Assembly (NCBI GenBank): GCA_046294345.1
Contig: JBKBJT010000006.1
Location: 1 to 64,000, forward strand
Direction: 5' to 3'
Origin: Ferrovibrio sp046294345
GTDB taxonomy: Bacteria; Pseudomonadota; Alphaproteobacteria; Ferrovibrionales; Ferrovibrionaceae
Length of the DNA stretch: 64,000 nucleotides
A program made the position numbers and the translations under genes. Of the stretch, positions 45,219 through 53,470 are shown in pieces (position 1 is the first letter of the stretch; every line of letters starts with the position of its first letter). The notes below the pieces were generated by a model, which worked only from the letters and a program-made list of their open reading frames with translations, searched no databases and was not told where the DNA came from.

Positions 45219-45620
45219 ATGCGGCGCCTGGCCCTGTTCGCTGGATTGCTGGTGCTTGCATCGCTGCCCGCCTGGGCCTGCGAGCCGGTTCCGGCGGCAG
45301 CGCGGGTGATCGAGGGGCCACGCTTCAAGCTGGTGGTGCTGTCAGAGCCGATGCCGATCCCGCTCAATGCGCCCTTTGCCCTTGATATCCGGCTCTGCGA
45401 TGCCCGCATGGCCGAATTGCCGCCACTGGTGCGGGCCGATGCATGGATGCCGGCTCATCGCCATGGCATGAACTACGCCCCCGCCATCGCCAAGCTGGAC
45501 TGGGGGCATTATCGCGCCGACGGGTTTTTGCTGCACATGCCCGGCGAATGGGAATTCATCTTCGATTTCGCCGGTCTGGAGCAGAACGAACGGCTCAGTT
45601 TCCGCTTCGATGCGGAATGA
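45219..45620 (+). CDS. Small periplasmic YtkA-like protein with HxHGM site
   Basis: A 133-residue exported protein (signal peptide about 1-20, cleavage near PAWA). The mature domain looks like the YtkA/FixH-type beta sandwich: an N-terminal strand region, then DAWMPAHRHGMNYAP, with His80, His82 and Met84 arranged like a copper site, and a C-terminal GEWEFIFDFAG strand. Two cysteines (21 and 60) could form a disulfide. It starts 8 bp after the amidohydrolase stop and overlaps the next gene as ATGA. It is a candidate metal-binding partner or substrate of the MauG-like enzyme; this is inference. Confidence 0.72.
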   Translation: MRRLALFAGLLVLASLPAWACEPVPAAARVIEGPRFKLVVLSEPMPIPLNAPFALDIRLCDARMAELPPLVRADAWMPAHRHGMNYAPAIAKLDWGHYRADGFLLHMPGEWEFIFDFAGLEQNERLSFRFDAE

Positions 45621-46831
45621 CCATGCGGCGCGCCTGCCTCGGCCTGCTGCTGGTCCTGTTTGTGCTGCCTGCCGCAGCCGATGAAACGCCCGCTTTCGAT
45701 GCGACGCAGCTTCGGCTGATCCGCAGCTTCGGTCCATGGCCGCCGGCTTTCCATCCCGATACCGGTAATCCGCTGTCCGGCCGGCGCGAGGCGATGCGCC
45801 TGGGCGCCGTGCTGTTCGCCGAACCCCGCCTGTCGAAAGACGGCGCGCTGGCCTGCCAGACCTGCCACCAGCCGCAGCATGGATGGGCCGAACCGGCTGC
45901 GCGCAGCCATGGCCTGGAATTGCTGGCGCGCAACGCCCCCGGCCTGCTCGACAGCCGGCTGCAGCGCTGGTTCGGCTGGGACGGTGCCAGCGACAGCCTG
46001 TGGGCCGCCGCGATCCGCCCGATCCTCGATCCGCGCGAAATGGGGGGCAGCCCGGTCGCCACGGCCGCATTGCTGCGGCGCGATCCGACGCTGGCCTGTC
46101 TGGCCCAGCAGGCCGACGGCGCAGCGGCGGCATCGCCGGATGACGACACCGTGCTGGTGCTGGCGGCCCGCGCCCTGGCGGCATTCCAGGAAACGCTGAC
46201 CAGTCCGCGCACCGCATTCGATGATTTCCGCGATGCCCTGCTGGCCAGCGATCATGCCGGCATGGCGCGGTATCCGCGGGCGGCCCAGCGCGGCCTTGCG
46301 ATCTTCACCGGACGCGGACAATGCGCCACCTGCCACAGTGGTCCTGGCTTCAGCAATGGCGAGTTCCATGACACCGGCCTGCCGTTCTTCGTTGCCGCCG
46401 CCGACGGAAGCCGTCGCGTCGATCCCGGTCGCCATGGCGGCATCGCGCGCCTGAAGGAGAATCCGTACAACAGACTCGGCCGCTATAATGCCGATCCGTT
46501 ATCGCCGGCGGTGATCCCGGTGCGGCATGTGGCGCAGCAGCATCGCAACTGGGGCGAATTCAAGGTGCCCAGCCTGCGCAGCCTGCTGTTCACCGCGCCC
46601 TACATGCACGATGGCAGCAAACCCGATCTAACCGCCGTGGTGCGGCATTATTCCGAGCTGGACGAAGACCGGCTGCACAGCGACGGCGAAGCGATCCTCA
46701 AACCCCTGCGGCTCAGCCGCGCGGAGAGCGACGACCTGGTCGCCTTCCTGCAGAGCCTGAGCGCGCCGGCCGATGCGGCGACAGCAGGGTATGAGGCGCT
46801 TAAGGCGGAAGCGCGCCGGTCATGCCCCTGA
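45617..46831 (+). CDS. MauG/dihaem cytochrome c peroxidase family protein
   Basis: A 404-residue periplasmic dihaem protein. The signal peptide (about 1-21) is followed by two haem c sites, CQTCH (80-84) and CATCH (236-240), and the family motif FKVPSLRSLLFTAPYMHDG. Enzymes of this family reduce hydrogen peroxide or use a high-valent dihaem to oxidise tryptophan or tyrosine in a partner protein (MauG, MbnH). The start overlaps the YtkA-like gene (ATGA). The 3' end overlaps the opposing kinase gene by 12 bp. Confidence 0.9.
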   Translation: MTMRRACLGLLLVLFVLPAAADETPAFDATQLRLIRSFGPWPPAFHPDTGNPLSGRREAMRLGAVLFAEPRLSKDGALACQTCHQPQHGWAEPAARSHGLELLARNAPGLLDSRLQRWFGWDGASDSLWAAAIRPILDPREMGGSPVATAALLRRDPTLACLAQQADGAAAASPDDDTVLVLAARALAAFQETLTSPRTAFDDFRDALLASDHAGMARYPRAAQRGLAIFTGRGQCATCHSGPGFSNGEFHDTGLPFFVAAADGSRRVDPGRHGGIARLKENPYNRLGRYNADPLSPAVIPVRHVAQQHRNWGEFKVPSLRSLLFTAPYMHDGSKPDLTAVVRHYSELDEDRLHSDGEAILKPLRLSRAESDDLVAFLQSLSAPADAATAGYEALKAEARRSCP

Positions 46832-48481
46832 AGGTATCTGGCGCAGCGGTAGCGTGATGGTCGCCACCGTGCCCCGGCCGGGCTCGGATGCCAGGTCGAA
46901 CTGCCCGCCGAGCAGCTCGGTCAGCGATTTGACCAGCGGCAGACCAAGGCCGGTGCCCTGATGCTCCCGCGTCAGCACGCCGCGCACCTGCTCGAACGGC
47001 GCCAGCGCCTTGGGGATGTCCTGCGGCGCCATGCCGACGCCGCTGTCATGCACGCTGATGCGCAGCATCTGGTTGTCCAGCCCGGCAGTGACCCAGGCCC
47101 GGCCGCCGCGCGGCGTGAACTTCACGGCATTGCTCAAAAGATTGAGCAGGATCTGACGCAGCATGCGCTCGTCGGCCGGCACCAGCGGCAGGTCTGTAGG
47201 CACTTCCTCGGTCAGGGCCACGCCGGCCTGTTCGGCCTGGCCGCGCATCATCTCCAGGCTGTCGTCGATGGTCAGCCAGGGATCGACCATCTCGATATGC
47301 GGCTCCATCCGGCCGGCTTCCACCTTGGCCAGGTCGAGCACGTCGTTGATGAGTTGCAGCAGATGGATGCCGGATTTGTGGATATCGTTGACGTATTCCG
47401 TCTGCTTTTCCGATAGGGCGCCGAAATAGCCGCCGAGCAGCGATTCCGAAAATCCGATGATGGCGTTCAGCGGCGTGCGGAATTCATGGCTCATGTTGGC
47501 CAGGAAGGCGCTTTTCGAGCGGTTGGCGACTTCCGCCATTTCCTTGGCACGCAGCAATTCGCGCTCGGTGCCTTCGCGTTCGGCGATGTATCGCGTCAGC
47601 GCCTCGGTGCGCTCCTCGATGCGGGCCTCCAGCGTATCGGCCAGTTCGCGCAGCTGGTCCTGCGCCCGGCGCAGGTCGGTGATGTCGGAATAGGAGGTCA
47701 CGAAACCGACGCCGGGAATCGGCGTGCCGATCACCTCGATGGTGCGTCCGTTCGGCCGCTGGCGCTGGAGGCGGTGGGGTGTCATCGCGCGGGCCAGGTC
47801 GATGCGTTCGCGGATCATCGCTTCCACATCGCCGGGGCCATATTCGCCATGCTCGGCATTCCAGCGCAGGAACGTCTCGAACGACGTGCCGGGCCGGGCA
47901 AGCTCGGCGGGGTAGCCCAGCAGGTCGATGAAACGCTGATTGCAGATCAGCAGTCTGAGCTCGGTGTCGAACAGGGTGATGCCATGGCTGATGTTATCGA
48001 CCACCACATCCAGCAGGCGTTTCTTGTCCTGCAGCTCGGCGGTGCGCATTTGCACCTTGCGCTCGAGCTCTTGATGCGCCTGCCGCAGGGCCTGTTCGTT
48101 GCGGCGCGCGGCGGTGATGTCGCTGTAGATCGTGACCCAGCCGCCATCGGGCAGCGGCGTGCCGCGGATATCCAGCAGCGTGCCGTTGGGCCGCAGGCGC
48201 TCCAGGTGATGGGGCAGGAACTGCCGGGCCAGTTCGATGCGCTCGCGCACCAGCACCTCGACATCGCCAGGCCCGTATTCGCCGCGTTGGGCGTTCAGGC
48301 GGAAGAAGCTTTCGGCGGGCGTTCCCGGTGCGGCCAGTTCGGCGGGGAAGTCCAGCAGGTCGAGATAGCGGCGGTTGCAGGCAACCAGCTTCAGGTCCCG
48401 GTCAAAGATGCTGATGCCCTGATCGAGATGATCGAGGCCCTGCAGGAGCAGCACATTCTGGTGCAAGCCGCCGAGCTCCAT
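46820..48481 (-). CDS. Soluble sensor histidine kinase with two similar PAS domains
   Basis: A 553-residue kinase with no membrane span. Two PAS domains of the same subtype (about 13-122 and 157-268) share LNAQRGEYGPGDVE / WNAEHGEYGPGDVE and IYSDIT / SYSDIT, pointing to an internal duplication. A coiled-coil segment leads into HisKA with NMSHEFRTPLNA (His332), then HATPase motifs LLNLLSNAVKFTPRGG, DSGVGM and GTGLGLPLVKSL. No receiver or cognate regulator gene is adjacent. The signal is unknown, and cytosolic sensing is implied. Confidence 0.9.
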   Translation of the reverse strand: MELGGLHQNVLLLQGLDHLDQGISIFDRDLKLVACNRRYLDLLDFPAELAAPGTPAESFFRLNAQRGEYGPGDVEVLVRERIELARQFLPHHLERLRPNGTLLDIRGTPLPDGGWVTIYSDITAARRNEQALRQAHQELERKVQMRTAELQDKKRLLDVVVDNISHGITLFDTELRLLICNQRFIDLLGYPAELARPGTSFETFLRWNAEHGEYGPGDVEAMIRERIDLARAMTPHRLQRQRPNGRTIEVIGTPIPGVGFVTSYSDITDLRRAQDQLRELADTLEARIEERTEALTRYIAEREGTERELLRAKEMAEVANRSKSAFLANMSHEFRTPLNAIIGFSESLLGGYFGALSEKQTEYVNDIHKSGIHLLQLINDVLDLAKVEAGRMEPHIEMVDPWLTIDDSLEMMRGQAEQAGVALTEEVPTDLPLVPADERMLRQILLNLLSNAVKFTPRGGRAWVTAGLDNQMLRISVHDSGVGMAPQDIPKALAPFEQVRGVLTREHQGTGLGLPLVKSLTELLGGQFDLASEPGRGTVATITLPLRQIPSGA

Positions 48482-48540
48482 GGTTGTTCGTGGTCAGTCT
48501 AGAATAATCCCGGCCGGTCCGGGATGGCCAAAGGCCATGA

Positions 48541-48563
48541 AAAAAGCCGCCCGAGGGCGGCTT
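48541..48563 (-). terminator. Intrinsic terminator of rpsU
   Basis: On the minus strand GAAGCCGCCC and GGGCGGCTT pair around a short loop and run into TTTTTTC. It lies about 30 bp after the S21 stop. Confidence 0.9.
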
Positions 48564-48592
48564 CATTCCTGTTGCGTCGATAGGACGAGACC

Positions 48593-48799
48593 TTACATCG
48601 AACCTTCGCGCTGGGCGCGCTTGCGGGCCAGCTTGCGGGCGCGACGGATCGCCTCGGCCTTCTCGCGGGCCCGGCGCTCGGACGGCTTCTCGTAATGACC
48701 GCGCAGCTTCATCTCGCGGAAAATGCCCTCACGCTGCATCTTCTTCTTCAGCGCCTTCAGGGCCTGATCGACATTGTTGTCGCGAACCAGGACTTGCAC
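48593..48799 (-). CDS. rpsU: 30S ribosomal protein S21
   Basis: A 68-residue basic protein; the body QVLVRDNNVDQALKALKKKM and the tail ERRAREKAEAIRRARKLARK are diagnostic. The only start consistent with the family N terminus is GTG at 48799, preceded by AAAGGA. S21 assists initiation by positioning mRNA. Divergent from def, with a 216-bp gap that should hold promoters for both. The nearby coq9 is a frequent S21 neighbour in alphaproteobacteria. Confidence 0.96.
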   Translation of the reverse strand: MQVLVRDNNVDQALKALKKKMQREGIFREMKLRGHYEKPSERRAREKAEAIRRARKLARKRAQREGSM

Positions 48800-49015
48800 G
48801 TGGGTCCCATCCTTTCGGGTTGGCAATAAGAATCCGGTTGCGGGGCGCCAGCCCCGGCAAGTCGCGCCTTCTAGCATGCCCCCCCGGCTTTGTGAAGCGG
48901 CTTTGTGCCCCGGACGGCGGTAATAATGGAACCGGAAAAGGCCTATTCGGGCAATTATTTGCGGATTCCAGGCCGCCTCTTGGCCGGCCGGGGGTGCTGG
49001 CTTAGGTTTAGGCCC

Positions 49016-49549
49016 ATGGCCATTCTGAAAATCGCCCGTATGGGCCACCCGGTGCTGGCCCGGCGGGCCGACTCGGTCCCGGACCCGACCGCCCCGGAAA
49101 TCCACCAGCTGATCGCCGACATGGTCGACACCATGGTCGACGCCCCCGGCCAGGGCCTGGCGGCGCCGCAGGTGCATGTGCCGCTGCGGGTGGTCGTGTT
49201 TCTGACCCCCGACGAAGGCGACGGCCAGCGGGAACTGGTCACCCTGGTGAATCCGGTCTGGCGGCCCCTGGGCGACGAGCAGGATCTGGCCTGGGAGGGC
49301 TGCCTGTCGGTGCCTGGTTTACGGGGGCTGGTCCCGCGCTATACCCGCATCGCCTATGAGGGCGACCTGCCGGACGGCCGGCGGCTGCAGCGCGAGGTGC
49401 AGGGCTGGCATGCCCGGGTGGCGCAGCATGAGCTGGACCATCTGGACGGCATCCTGTATCCGCAGCGCATGACCGACCTGAAGGACCTGGTATTCGAGAG
49501 CGAACTGCGGCATCGCGCCAGCCTGCGGCCGCAGGAGCAGGAAGACTGA
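49016..49549 (+). CDS. def: Peptide deformylase
   Basis: Removes the formyl group from nascent proteins. The 177-residue enzyme has all three motifs: GQGLAAPQ, WEGCLSVPG and the metal-binding QHELDHLDG. The C-terminal tail is charged. The ATG at 49016 gives the normal MAILKIARMGHPVL start. Its stop codon overlaps a possible upstream start of coq9, so the two are cotranscribed. Confidence 0.96.
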   Translation: MAILKIARMGHPVLARRADSVPDPTAPEIHQLIADMVDTMVDAPGQGLAAPQVHVPLRVVVFLTPDEGDGQRELVTLVNPVWRPLGDEQDLAWEGCLSVPGLRGLVPRYTRIAYEGDLPDGRRLQREVQGWHARVAQHELDHLDGILYPQRMTDLKDLVFESELRHRASLRPQEQED

Positions 49550-49560
49550 TGGAGGCCGTG

Positions 49561-50196
49561 ATGAAGGACGAGCATCTGATTGCCGAGAAGCGCGCCCTGC
49601 TGGACGCCCTGCTGACCCATGTCCCCTTCGATGGCTGGACCGCGAAGGCGATGACCCAGGCCGCGAAGGATTGCGGCTATGACATCGGCCTGCTGACGCG
49701 GGCGTTTCCCAATGGCCCGGCCGAGGCGCTGGATTTCTGGGTCGCGGAAACCGACCGGGCGATGCTGCGTGTTCTGGAAGGCCGCGACCTGGCTGCGATG
49801 AAAACCGGGCAGCGGGTGAAGACCGCGGTGCTGGTGCGCCTGGAGCTGGTGGCGCCCCATCGCGAGGCTGTGCGCCGCGCCCTCAGTCTGGAAGCCCTGC
49901 CGCAGCATGCCCCGAAGGCTCTGCAGCAGCTGTATCGCACGGTGGATGCAATCTGGTATGCCGCCGGCGACACCGCGACGGATTTCAATTTCTACACCAA
50001 GCGCATGCTGCTGGCGGGTGTCTATGCCACCACACTGCTGCACTGGCTGGACGACAAATCCGAAGGCTTTGCCTCGACGGCGGCTTTCCTGGACCGGCGG
50101 CTGGCCGATGTCATGCGGATCCAGCAGGCCAAGGGCCGATTGGGCAAACTGTTCGATCGCCTGCCCAATCCCTTGGGACGGACGCGCCGAGTCTGA
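49561..50196 (+). CDS. coq9: COQ9 family ubiquinone biosynthesis protein
   Basis: A 211-residue TetR-like-fold, lipid-binding protein that supports ubiquinone synthesis with COQ7. The family is recognised by LTHVPFDGWTAKAMTQAA near the N terminus and the later YRTVDAIWYAAGDTATDFNFYTKR region. An ATG at 49549 overlaps the def stop (TGATG), but the ATG at 49561 has GGAGG at ideal spacing. Ubiquinone supply fits the aerobic chain encoded in this window. Converges with the Q/N-rich gene after 9 bp. Confidence 0.92.
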   Translation: MKDEHLIAEKRALLDALLTHVPFDGWTAKAMTQAAKDCGYDIGLLTRAFPNGPAEALDFWVAETDRAMLRVLEGRDLAAMKTGQRVKTAVLVRLELVAPHREAVRRALSLEALPQHAPKALQQLYRTVDAIWYAAGDTATDFNFYTKRMLLAGVYATTLLHWLDDKSEGFASTAAFLDRRLADVMRIQQAKGRLGKLFDRLPNPLGRTRRV

Positions 50197-50205
50197 AGAT
50201 GGGGA

Positions 50206-50619
50206 TCAGGCCGAGAGGCTGACCAGACGGCCCGACTGGTTCGGGTTCTGCTGCGTGTTCGGCGTGCCGCTGGCGCTGTAATTGATCGTCGAATTCCGCG
50301 AGGTCGGCGGTTCAGCATTGGCCTGGGGCTGTTGCTGCTGCAACTGCTGGGTCAGGTCGTTGATGATGCTGCCGCCATCATTGGCGCCGCCCGGCTGCGC
50401 GGTTTCGCTGCGCTGGCCGGCATTGGATTGCGGCACGGCATTGGTGGTCTGGGTCTGCGTAGGAGCAGCCGTGTTCACCTGGAAACGGTTGTCCTGCTGA
50501 TTGTTCTGCAGGGAATCGCGCACGGCATTGTTGTCGGTCCCGCTCGCCGGATTGCTCGGCTGCTGACGGATCGGAAACTGCGGCGCAATGTTGCCGGACG
50601 AGATGCTGTCGATGGCCAT
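50206..50619 (-). CDS. Small Q/N-rich low-complexity protein
   Basis: A 137-residue protein in which I count 40 Gln plus Asn residues (about 29 percent), with a QQLQQQQPQ run near residues 91-99 and alternating T/Q/N stretches. Only the N terminus (MAIDSISSGNIAPQFP) and a short helix (IINDLTQQL) look ordered. There is no signal peptide or membrane segment. The function is unknown. The ATG at 50619 was preferred over 50661 because the extension is Ala/Pro-rich filler. An unusual composition for such a GC-rich genome. Confidence 0.68.
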   Translation of the reverse strand: MAIDSISSGNIAPQFPIRQQPSNPASGTDNNAVRDSLQNNQQDNRFQVNTAAPTQTQTTNAVPQSNAGQRSETAQPGGANDGGSIINDLTQQLQQQQPQANAEPPTSRNSTINYSASGTPNTQQNPNQSGRLVSLSA

Positions 50620-50763
50620 GCCATTCACTCCACCCGGAGCCGACGCGGTTCTGGCGCTCAATCCGGGACGGGCCGCCGTTCTCGGCGGCCTTGAGATAAT
50701 CTGTGGACAATATAGGTCACCTTGGCCCGCCCGCCAAGAGAAAGACGATAATATCGCTGTGAC

Positions 50764-51849
50764 TTAAGGTTGTGGCGCCTTCCCGGTCGGGTAGAGCCGG
50801 GTGACATGCCCCATCTTGCGGCCGGGCCGGGCTTCGGCCTTGCCGTAGAGATGCAGCTTGGCGTTGGGTTCGGCCAGCAGGGCCGGCCAGGCCTCGATCT
50901 CGTCGCCGATCAGGTTTTCCATCACGGCATCGCACAGGCGCTCGGGCGAGCCCAGGGGCAGGCCGCAGATGGCGCGGATATGCTGCTCGAACTGCGAGGT
51001 GACGGCGGCATCCAGCGTCCAGTGGCCGGAATTGTGCACGCGCGGCGCCAGTTCGTTGACCAGGATCGCTGTGCCGCAGTCGAACAGCTCGACCGCCAGC
51101 ACGCCGACATACTCAAGCCCCTCGACCAGGCTAGTGGCGAGTTGTTCCACCTGCGCGGCCAGATCGGGTGCGATCACGGCCGGGGCATGGGTGCGCCACA
51201 GGATATGGTCGCGGTGGATATTCTCCACGGGACCCCAGGAGGCAATGCTGCCATCCAGCCCGCGCGCCAGCACCACCGACAATTCGCGCCGGAAGGAAAC
51301 AAAGCCCTCGGCGATCAGCGCATCGGATTTCAGCGCGGCGAAGGCCGCCGCGGTATCCTCGGTGGAGGTGACCTTGTATTGGCCCTTGCCGTCATAGCCC
51401 ATGCGCCGGGTCTTGAGCACCAGAGGTAGACCCAGCGCGGCAGCCGCGGCATGCAGATCGGTCGGATTGGCGACGGCACGATAGGGCGCGGTATGGATGC
51501 CGCGGCTGGTGCAGAAATCCTTCTCGAACAAACGGTCCTGCGTGATGCGCAGGGCCTCGGTGCCTGGCCGCACCGGCACCAGGGCGGCGATCGCCTGCAC
51601 CGGCTCGAAAGGGATGTTCTCGAATTCGTAGGTCACTACCGCGCAGCTTCTGGCGAAGGCAGCCATGGCGGCGGAATCGTTGTAGTCGGCGCGGGTATGC
51701 TTCGCGGCGACCTCGGCGGCCGGCGGATCGGCTTCCGGGCAAAAGATATGGCAGTGATAGCCCAGCCGCGCGGCAGCGATGGCGAGCATGCGGCCGAGCT
51801 GGCCGCCGCCGAGAATGCCGATCATGCTGCCGGGCGGAAGCGCGCTCAT
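50764..51849 (-). CDS. purK: N5-carboxyaminoimidazole ribonucleotide synthase
   Basis: ATP-grasp enzyme of purine synthesis, 361 residues, making N5-CAIR for PurE. It starts IGILGGGQLGRMLA and contains VLKTRRMGYDGKGQ and NELAPRVHNSGHWTLDA, all PurK signatures. Its ATG is one base after the purE stop, so the pair is translationally linked. Neighbouring enzymes act in sequence. Confidence 0.97.
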   Translation of the reverse strand: MSALPPGSMIGILGGGQLGRMLAIAAARLGYHCHIFCPEADPPAAEVAAKHTRADYNDSAAMAAFARSCAVVTYEFENIPFEPVQAIAALVPVRPGTEALRITQDRLFEKDFCTSRGIHTAPYRAVANPTDLHAAAAALGLPLVLKTRRMGYDGKGQYKVTSTEDTAAAFAALKSDALIAEGFVSFRRELSVVLARGLDGSIASWGPVENIHRDHILWRTHAPAVIAPDLAAQVEQLATSLVEGLEYVGVLAVELFDCGTAILVNELAPRVHNSGHWTLDAAVTSQFEQHIRAICGLPLGSPERLCDAVMENLIGDEIEAWPALLAEPNAKLHLYGKAEARPGRKMGHVTRLYPTGKAPQP

Positions 51850-51850
51850 G

Positions 51851-52360
51851 TCAGGCGGTCGGCTTCAGCTTGATGGCCTTGGTCTGCTTCGCGCGCCAGG
51901 CCTGCAGGCGTTTGGACAGGGCCGGGTCGTTCAGCGCCAGGATGGCGGCAGCCAGCAGGCCGGCATTGATCGCGCCGGCCTTGCCGATGGCGAGCGCGCC
52001 GACCGGGATGCCGCCCGGCATCTGCTGGATCGACAGCAGAGAATCGAGCCCCTTGAGCGCCTTGCTTTCCACCGGCACGCCCAGCACCGGCAGATGCGTC
52101 ATGGCGGCGGCCATGCCGGGCAGATGCGCGGCGCCGCCGGCGCCGGCGATGATCACCTGTATGCCGCGGCCGGCCGCGCCATGCGCGTAATCATAAAGCC
52201 GCTGCGGCGTGCGATGGGCCGAGACGATGCGATGCTCGGCCGGCACCTTCAGCGCCTTCAGCACCTCGGCGGCATGTTCCATGGTGGCCCAGTCGGACTG
52301 GCTACCCATGATGATGCCGACCAAAGGCTTCTGACCGGACGAACCTTTACGCGCCGCCAT
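51851..52360 (-). CDS. purE: N5-carboxyaminoimidazole ribonucleotide mutase
   Basis: Class I PurE, 169 residues, rearranging N5-CAIR to CAIR. Signatures are GIIMGSQSDWATMEHA, SAHRTPQRLYDYA and VIIAGAGGAAHLPGM. AGGAG lies six bases before the ATG. First gene of the purEK unit; divergent from the diguanylate cyclase gene. Confidence 0.97.
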   Translation of the reverse strand: MAARKGSSGQKPLVGIIMGSQSDWATMEHAAEVLKALKVPAEHRIVSAHRTPQRLYDYAHGAAGRGIQVIIAGAGGAAHLPGMAAAMTHLPVLGVPVESKALKGLDSLLSIQQMPGGIPVGALAIGKAGAINAGLLAAAILALNDPALSKRLQAWRAKQTKAIKLKPTA

Positions 52361-52546
52361 CGTTTGCTCCTGTCGCGGAAAGCGGCGGATTATAGGGGGC
52401 GGGGTTGGCCTGTAAAGCATGCCCGCCACCCCGATGGCCGCCCGGATGGCACAGGGCCGGCCAAGGTGGCCAGCCTGGCCGATCCATGCTTTGTTAACGC
52501 CTGCCGAGGCAAGACTAAGGCAGAATACCGTCCAATCAGGCGGAGC

Positions 52547-53314
52547 ATGGCAAAGATCGAGGATCGTCGACCGGTGGGGCTGGGGCCCGGCACCGCGCCC
52601 ATCGGGGCGTCGGGCGGCAGCGCGCGTCCGGTTGCCGTGACGGCGAACCAGCAGGTTCCGACGCTGGCGCCGACCACGGCCCAGCCGGCGGCCACCGCCA
52701 CTGTGATGGGCATCCCCGAACCCGAACTCACACCGCGTGTGCGCGACGCCATCATGCGGCTGATGGGCGAGGTGGACCAGCTGCGCAACGAGTTGAACCG
52801 CACGCGCCACCGTCTGGCCGAGCTGGAGCGCCTGGCGGATCGCGACACGCTGACGCCGCTGTATAACCGTCGCGCCTTCGTGCGCGAGCTGTCGCGCGCC
52901 ATGGCCCATGTGGAACGCTACAATCGGCCGTCCTGCCTGATCTACTTCGATCTCAATGGCCTGAAAGAGATCAACGACAAATACGGCCATGCCGCCGGCG
53001 ATGCCGCCCTGATCCAGGTGGGCCAGATTCTGTTGGACAACACCCGCGAAGTGGACGTGATCGCCCGTCTCGGCGGCGACGAATACGGCGTAATATTAAG
53101 CGAGACCGATGCCCAGCAGGGCCGCGAGAAGGCCGACCACCTGGCCGAGGCGATCCGCCGCCGGCCGCTGCACTGGGAAGGCAAGAGCCTGCCGCTGGAT
53201 GCCGCCTATGGCGTCTACCCGCTCAAGCCGGGCGAGGATCCGGGCTCGGCCTTGGCCGCCGCCGACCAGATGATGTACAGCCACAAGCTGGCCCGCCGCG
53301 CCGCCAGGGCGTGA
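52547..53314 (+). CDS. Diguanylate cyclase with disordered N terminus
   Basis: A 255-residue GGDEF protein. The first 55 residues are Ala/Pro/Thr-rich and probably disordered; a short coiled coil (about 65-97) leads to a full GGDEF domain with YFDLNGLKEINDKYGHAAGD and the active-site RLGGDEYG. An RxxD inhibitory site (REVD) lies five residues before GGDEY, so product feedback is expected. No sensory domain or membrane span is seen. The ATG at 52547 has GGAG nearby at short spacing. It would make the c-di-GMP that the EAL protein at 4803-8114 could degrade. Confidence 0.9.
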   Translation: MAKIEDRRPVGLGPGTAPIGASGGSARPVAVTANQQVPTLAPTTAQPAATATVMGIPEPELTPRVRDAIMRLMGEVDQLRNELNRTRHRLAELERLADRDTLTPLYNRRAFVRELSRAMAHVERYNRPSCLIYFDLNGLKEINDKYGHAAGDAALIQVGQILLDNTREVDVIARLGGDEYGVILSETDAQQGREKADHLAEAIRRRPLHWEGKSLPLDAAYGVYPLKPGEDPGSALAAADQMMYSHKLARRAARA

Positions 53315-53341
53315 TCCGGGCCTGATCCGGGCTGATCCGGG
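53312..53341. repeat. Three tandem TGATCCGGG copies
   Basis: TGATCCGGG begins at 53312, 53323 and 53333, a period of 10-11 bp. The first copy contains the stop codon of the diguanylate cyclase gene. Confidence 0.9.
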
Positions 53342-53349
53342 ACGGAATT

Positions 53350-53371
53350 GGCGAAAATCCGGCGTTTCGCC
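53350..53371 (+). terminator. Hairpin after the diguanylate cyclase gene
   Basis: GGCGAAA and TTTCGCC form a perfect seven-pair stem with an eight-base loop, and flanking GACG/CGTC can extend it with an internal loop. No T-run follows. Confidence 0.45.
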
Positions 53372-53405
53372 CGTCCCATTCGGCCGGTCATGGGCCCGCC
53401 GCTGT

Positions 53406-53470
53406 GCCAAAGCTCGCCAATGATCGCCAATTTTAGCCAATTATTGCCAATGATCGCCAATGGTCGCCAA
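53406..53470. repeat. GCCAA array, seven copies at exact 10-bp period
   Basis: GCCAA starts at 53406, 53416, 53426, 53436, 53446, 53456 and 53466. Most copies continue as GCCAAT with varied three- or four-base spacers such as GATC and TTAT. An eighth copy in the same register lies at 53546. The period is close to one helical turn, so all copies face one side of the DNA. It is followed by an A/T-rich stretch (about 53550-53590). Confidence 0.93.

Noticed and set aside
45219..45620. Identification of the YtkA-like protein as MbnP
   Set aside because: MbnP is larger and has a four-cysteine pattern; this protein is 133 residues with two cysteines, so only a loose functional parallel is kept.
50702..50710. 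TGTGGACAA, a near match to a DnaA box
   Set aside because: A single 8-of-9 match near purK without further boxes or an A/T-rich unwinding region is expected by chance.
53406..53470. CRISPR array
   Set aside because: The repeat unit is five bases with four- to five-base spacers, far too short, and no cas genes are nearby.
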